Assembly (NCBI RefSeq): GCF_000524195.1
Contig: NW_020170408.1
Coordinates: 673,010-737,009, forward strand
Source: Echinococcus granulosus
Lineage: Eukaryota > Platyhelminthes > Cestoda > Cyclophyllidea > Taeniidae
DNA length: 64,000 nt
Direction: 5' to 3'
Positions 62,001 through 64,000 of this stretch are shown in pieces. How positions within the stretch are numbered: the first letter of the stretch is position 1; each line of letters starts with the position of its first letter. The notes beneath the pieces are model-generated. The model worked only from the letters and a program-made list of their open reading frames with translations, did not search any database and had not been told where the DNA came from. Position numbers and translations under genes: made by a program.

Positions 62001-64000
62001 GGGTGAAGGACTAACTGCAAAAGCAAAAATGACGAGGAATTTGTGCAGAAAGTTAATAGGAATGGCTAAATTTTGCCAGCTTGAATTATCGCAATGCGAA
62101 ACAAGGTAAGCCAGGTCACCATTTACCTGTTAGTACGACAAAGAAAAAACAGACATAAGGGCAGGCAGGTGTTGATCGCACTTTCTATTTCGATCACTAG
62201 TAGCTATGGTCGCATGTCAAACGGGAGTTACGTTTGGAGCAGAGCAAAGCAAATGGGTCTGTTATTAGTTTGCCAATAAGCAAGACTTCAGCCTGCCAAG
62301 AAAGTGTACATTACCGAGCTAAGTTGCAACCATCTAGCAGTTATAAGAGAGAAAAAGAAAAGAGAAGGAAAAAAAAGTAGCACAGAAGAAGTGCTATAGA
62401 GACGTATTGGAAAAACGAGGTTCCATACTAACTGTGCGAAATCCTAGACTGTACCCGACTTGTCCATTTTGACCTATTATGTGTCTGGGTTTGTTCCACT
62501 CTCCTCACATTCACTGGTTACTTCTAATGGGATCGCATACACGCTGTTCTAAGATTAAAGCTGGGTTAATGGCTGGTGAGTTGGCCGACAGGAAGAGCTG
62601 TAAATTCTAATGTTACTTAGCGTAGTTAAGAAAATGACTTGTAATAGAATTTGGGAGAACCTGAAACATACTAAATATTACGTTAGTGTTGGTCATAATA
62701 CAAGCGAATCATAAGTACCAAACCCACTATATCTACCAGAACAGTTAGAAGGAGTAATGTGTCTACCTACTAATGTTGTATATTGCCTCTGTTTTCCATA
62801 CTTGGAAATGCATGCAATTTTTATTGTGCTTTAAGTTAAACGTTGTTAATAAACCTTTGGCATAATTGAATTCATTAGTTCATTTTTTTCACTTCTCGAT
62901 GGGACATCGGGGTGGATCCATCGCACTTTCTTCAACAAGTACATGGCAGCATGGTTTTTGGCGCTAAGTACACCAAATTAGTCAATTGGCAGATATTTGA
63001 GAACAAAGACAAAACTCGAATGCATTTACTCTCTAAAATATCACCTACATGCAATCGCAGTTGTTTGTGAGGCCCTTGATGTAGAGCACCGACGCAGCCA
63101 TGATACAACTCAAGAGGTTATCCATGCCTCCATATTATACGAAAAGCATCTTCATAGTCACCGTCACTAAATTTGCAGCTGTAATCTATAGGATATCCCC
63201 TTCCTTCCACTGTTATTCCTAATTTCACGATATCTTGAGACTTTACAGACAACTTTTCCCTTAAGCGTGTGGAAATCCGTCCCATTCTCATGAAAAGTGT
63301 GTGGCGTCACTAGCGCAATGGAAGTTGACGGGAGTCGAATTTGGCATTTCAAATAGCAGTAGTTCTATCGTATATTGCCTTGCAGCTGATTCGCATCAAA
63401 ATTGATGTGATCATCAGACAACGTGCTGACATCAGTGTGTGCCCATGGAATTCTGTTGGCGATAGTACCGGAGAAAGAGAATCTTGCCTGTCATGATGCA
63501 TCGTTACTGGAGCAGCACTGCTCCAGGTAAATGCGGTAGTTTTACCGTAAAGCAGCTGCCAGAGGTGGAAGAATAGCCAAATATTAGGTAGCCATTTTTA
63601 CTCTAGAACTACATTGCTAGTACTACTAAGTGTCCGGCATTAATTTAAACGATATTTTCAGTAGCAACAGCATACAAGCTCTATCGAACGACAGTGTCTT
63701 TGGTCATGTTGTCACCTTTCTCCATGCCCTGTCGGTTGCTCACGACAGCCTGTAGGACAACAATCATTCTCTTCAAATATGCAGTGGTTGATCTTGCACA
63801 CACATTTTACTTGAGGTCAAACCTAGCAACACTAGCAAAGATATTGCTCCTTTTTTGACAAACTTGGGAAAAAGAACTATTTTGAAAGGATCGGTGGTTT
63901 TTTAACTTACCACAGAGTAAGAAGCTATACTTTAAGCAACTCACTGCACACTAAGACTACGTTTTTCTTTAAAGTATATTCAGGGCCAAGATCACAGACA
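53076..64000. other. About 11 kb without a recognisable gene
   Basis: The 5' exons of the RRM-array gene may lie here on the minus strand, but I could not identify one; the open frame at 53432-53740 is the best but weak candidate. Other open frames are short and without known domains. The DNA is AT-rich and contains no RNA gene that I recognise. Confidence 0.45.

Overview
The window is eukaryotic nuclear DNA. Genes are split by many GT-AG introns, spaced by long non-coding stretches, and there is one 100-base assembly gap. Several introns of only 32-38 bases sit at the 5' end of one gene beside introns of 1-3 kb in the same gene. That mixture is known from parasitic flatworms, so a tapeworm or fluke is my best guess; it is an inference and no marker gene here proves it.

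Layout. (1) 1-7319, plus strand: the 3' part of a gene for a very acidic protein built from about 50 thrombospondin-type-3-like calcium-binding repeats, followed by a basic tail; eight exons are visible and all introns are phase 1. (2) 8887-12980, minus strand: a complete prefoldin subunit 2 gene (PFDN2), three exons, 156 residues, whose second intron has a GC donor. (3) 14208-23222, plus strand: a complete gene for the meiotic cohesin kleisin REC8, 22 exons and 734 residues by manual splicing; nine consecutive exons are symmetric phase-2 exons, several of only 42-57 bases. (4) 23.3-40.7 kb: about 17 kb in which I find no gene, with low-complexity DNA and one possible LTR remnant. (5) 40759-41877, plus strand: a single-exon AMSH/STAMBP-type deubiquitinase with its full JAMM zinc site and a STAM SH3-binding motif. 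(6) 41.9-49.3 kb: no gene recognised. (7) 49514-52954, minus strand: five tandem copies of an RRM-domain exon, each with symmetric phase-2 boundaries and about 820 bases apart, the last ending in a stop codon. (8) 53.1-64 kb: no gene recognised.

The genes do not form a pathway. Prefoldin 2 is a cytosolic chaperone subunit, REC8 holds meiotic sister chromatids together, and STAMBP removes K63-linked ubiquitin on endosomes. PFDN2 and REC8 are divergent neighbours sharing about 1.2 kb of upstream DNA; the acidic-repeat gene and PFDN2 converge.

The most unusual items are the RRM exon array, whose copies have lost most of the RNA-contacting aromatic residues of RNP1, and the symmetric mini-exon block of REC8. 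All exon borders were worked out by hand from splice consensus, reading phase and family similarity; no transcript data were available.
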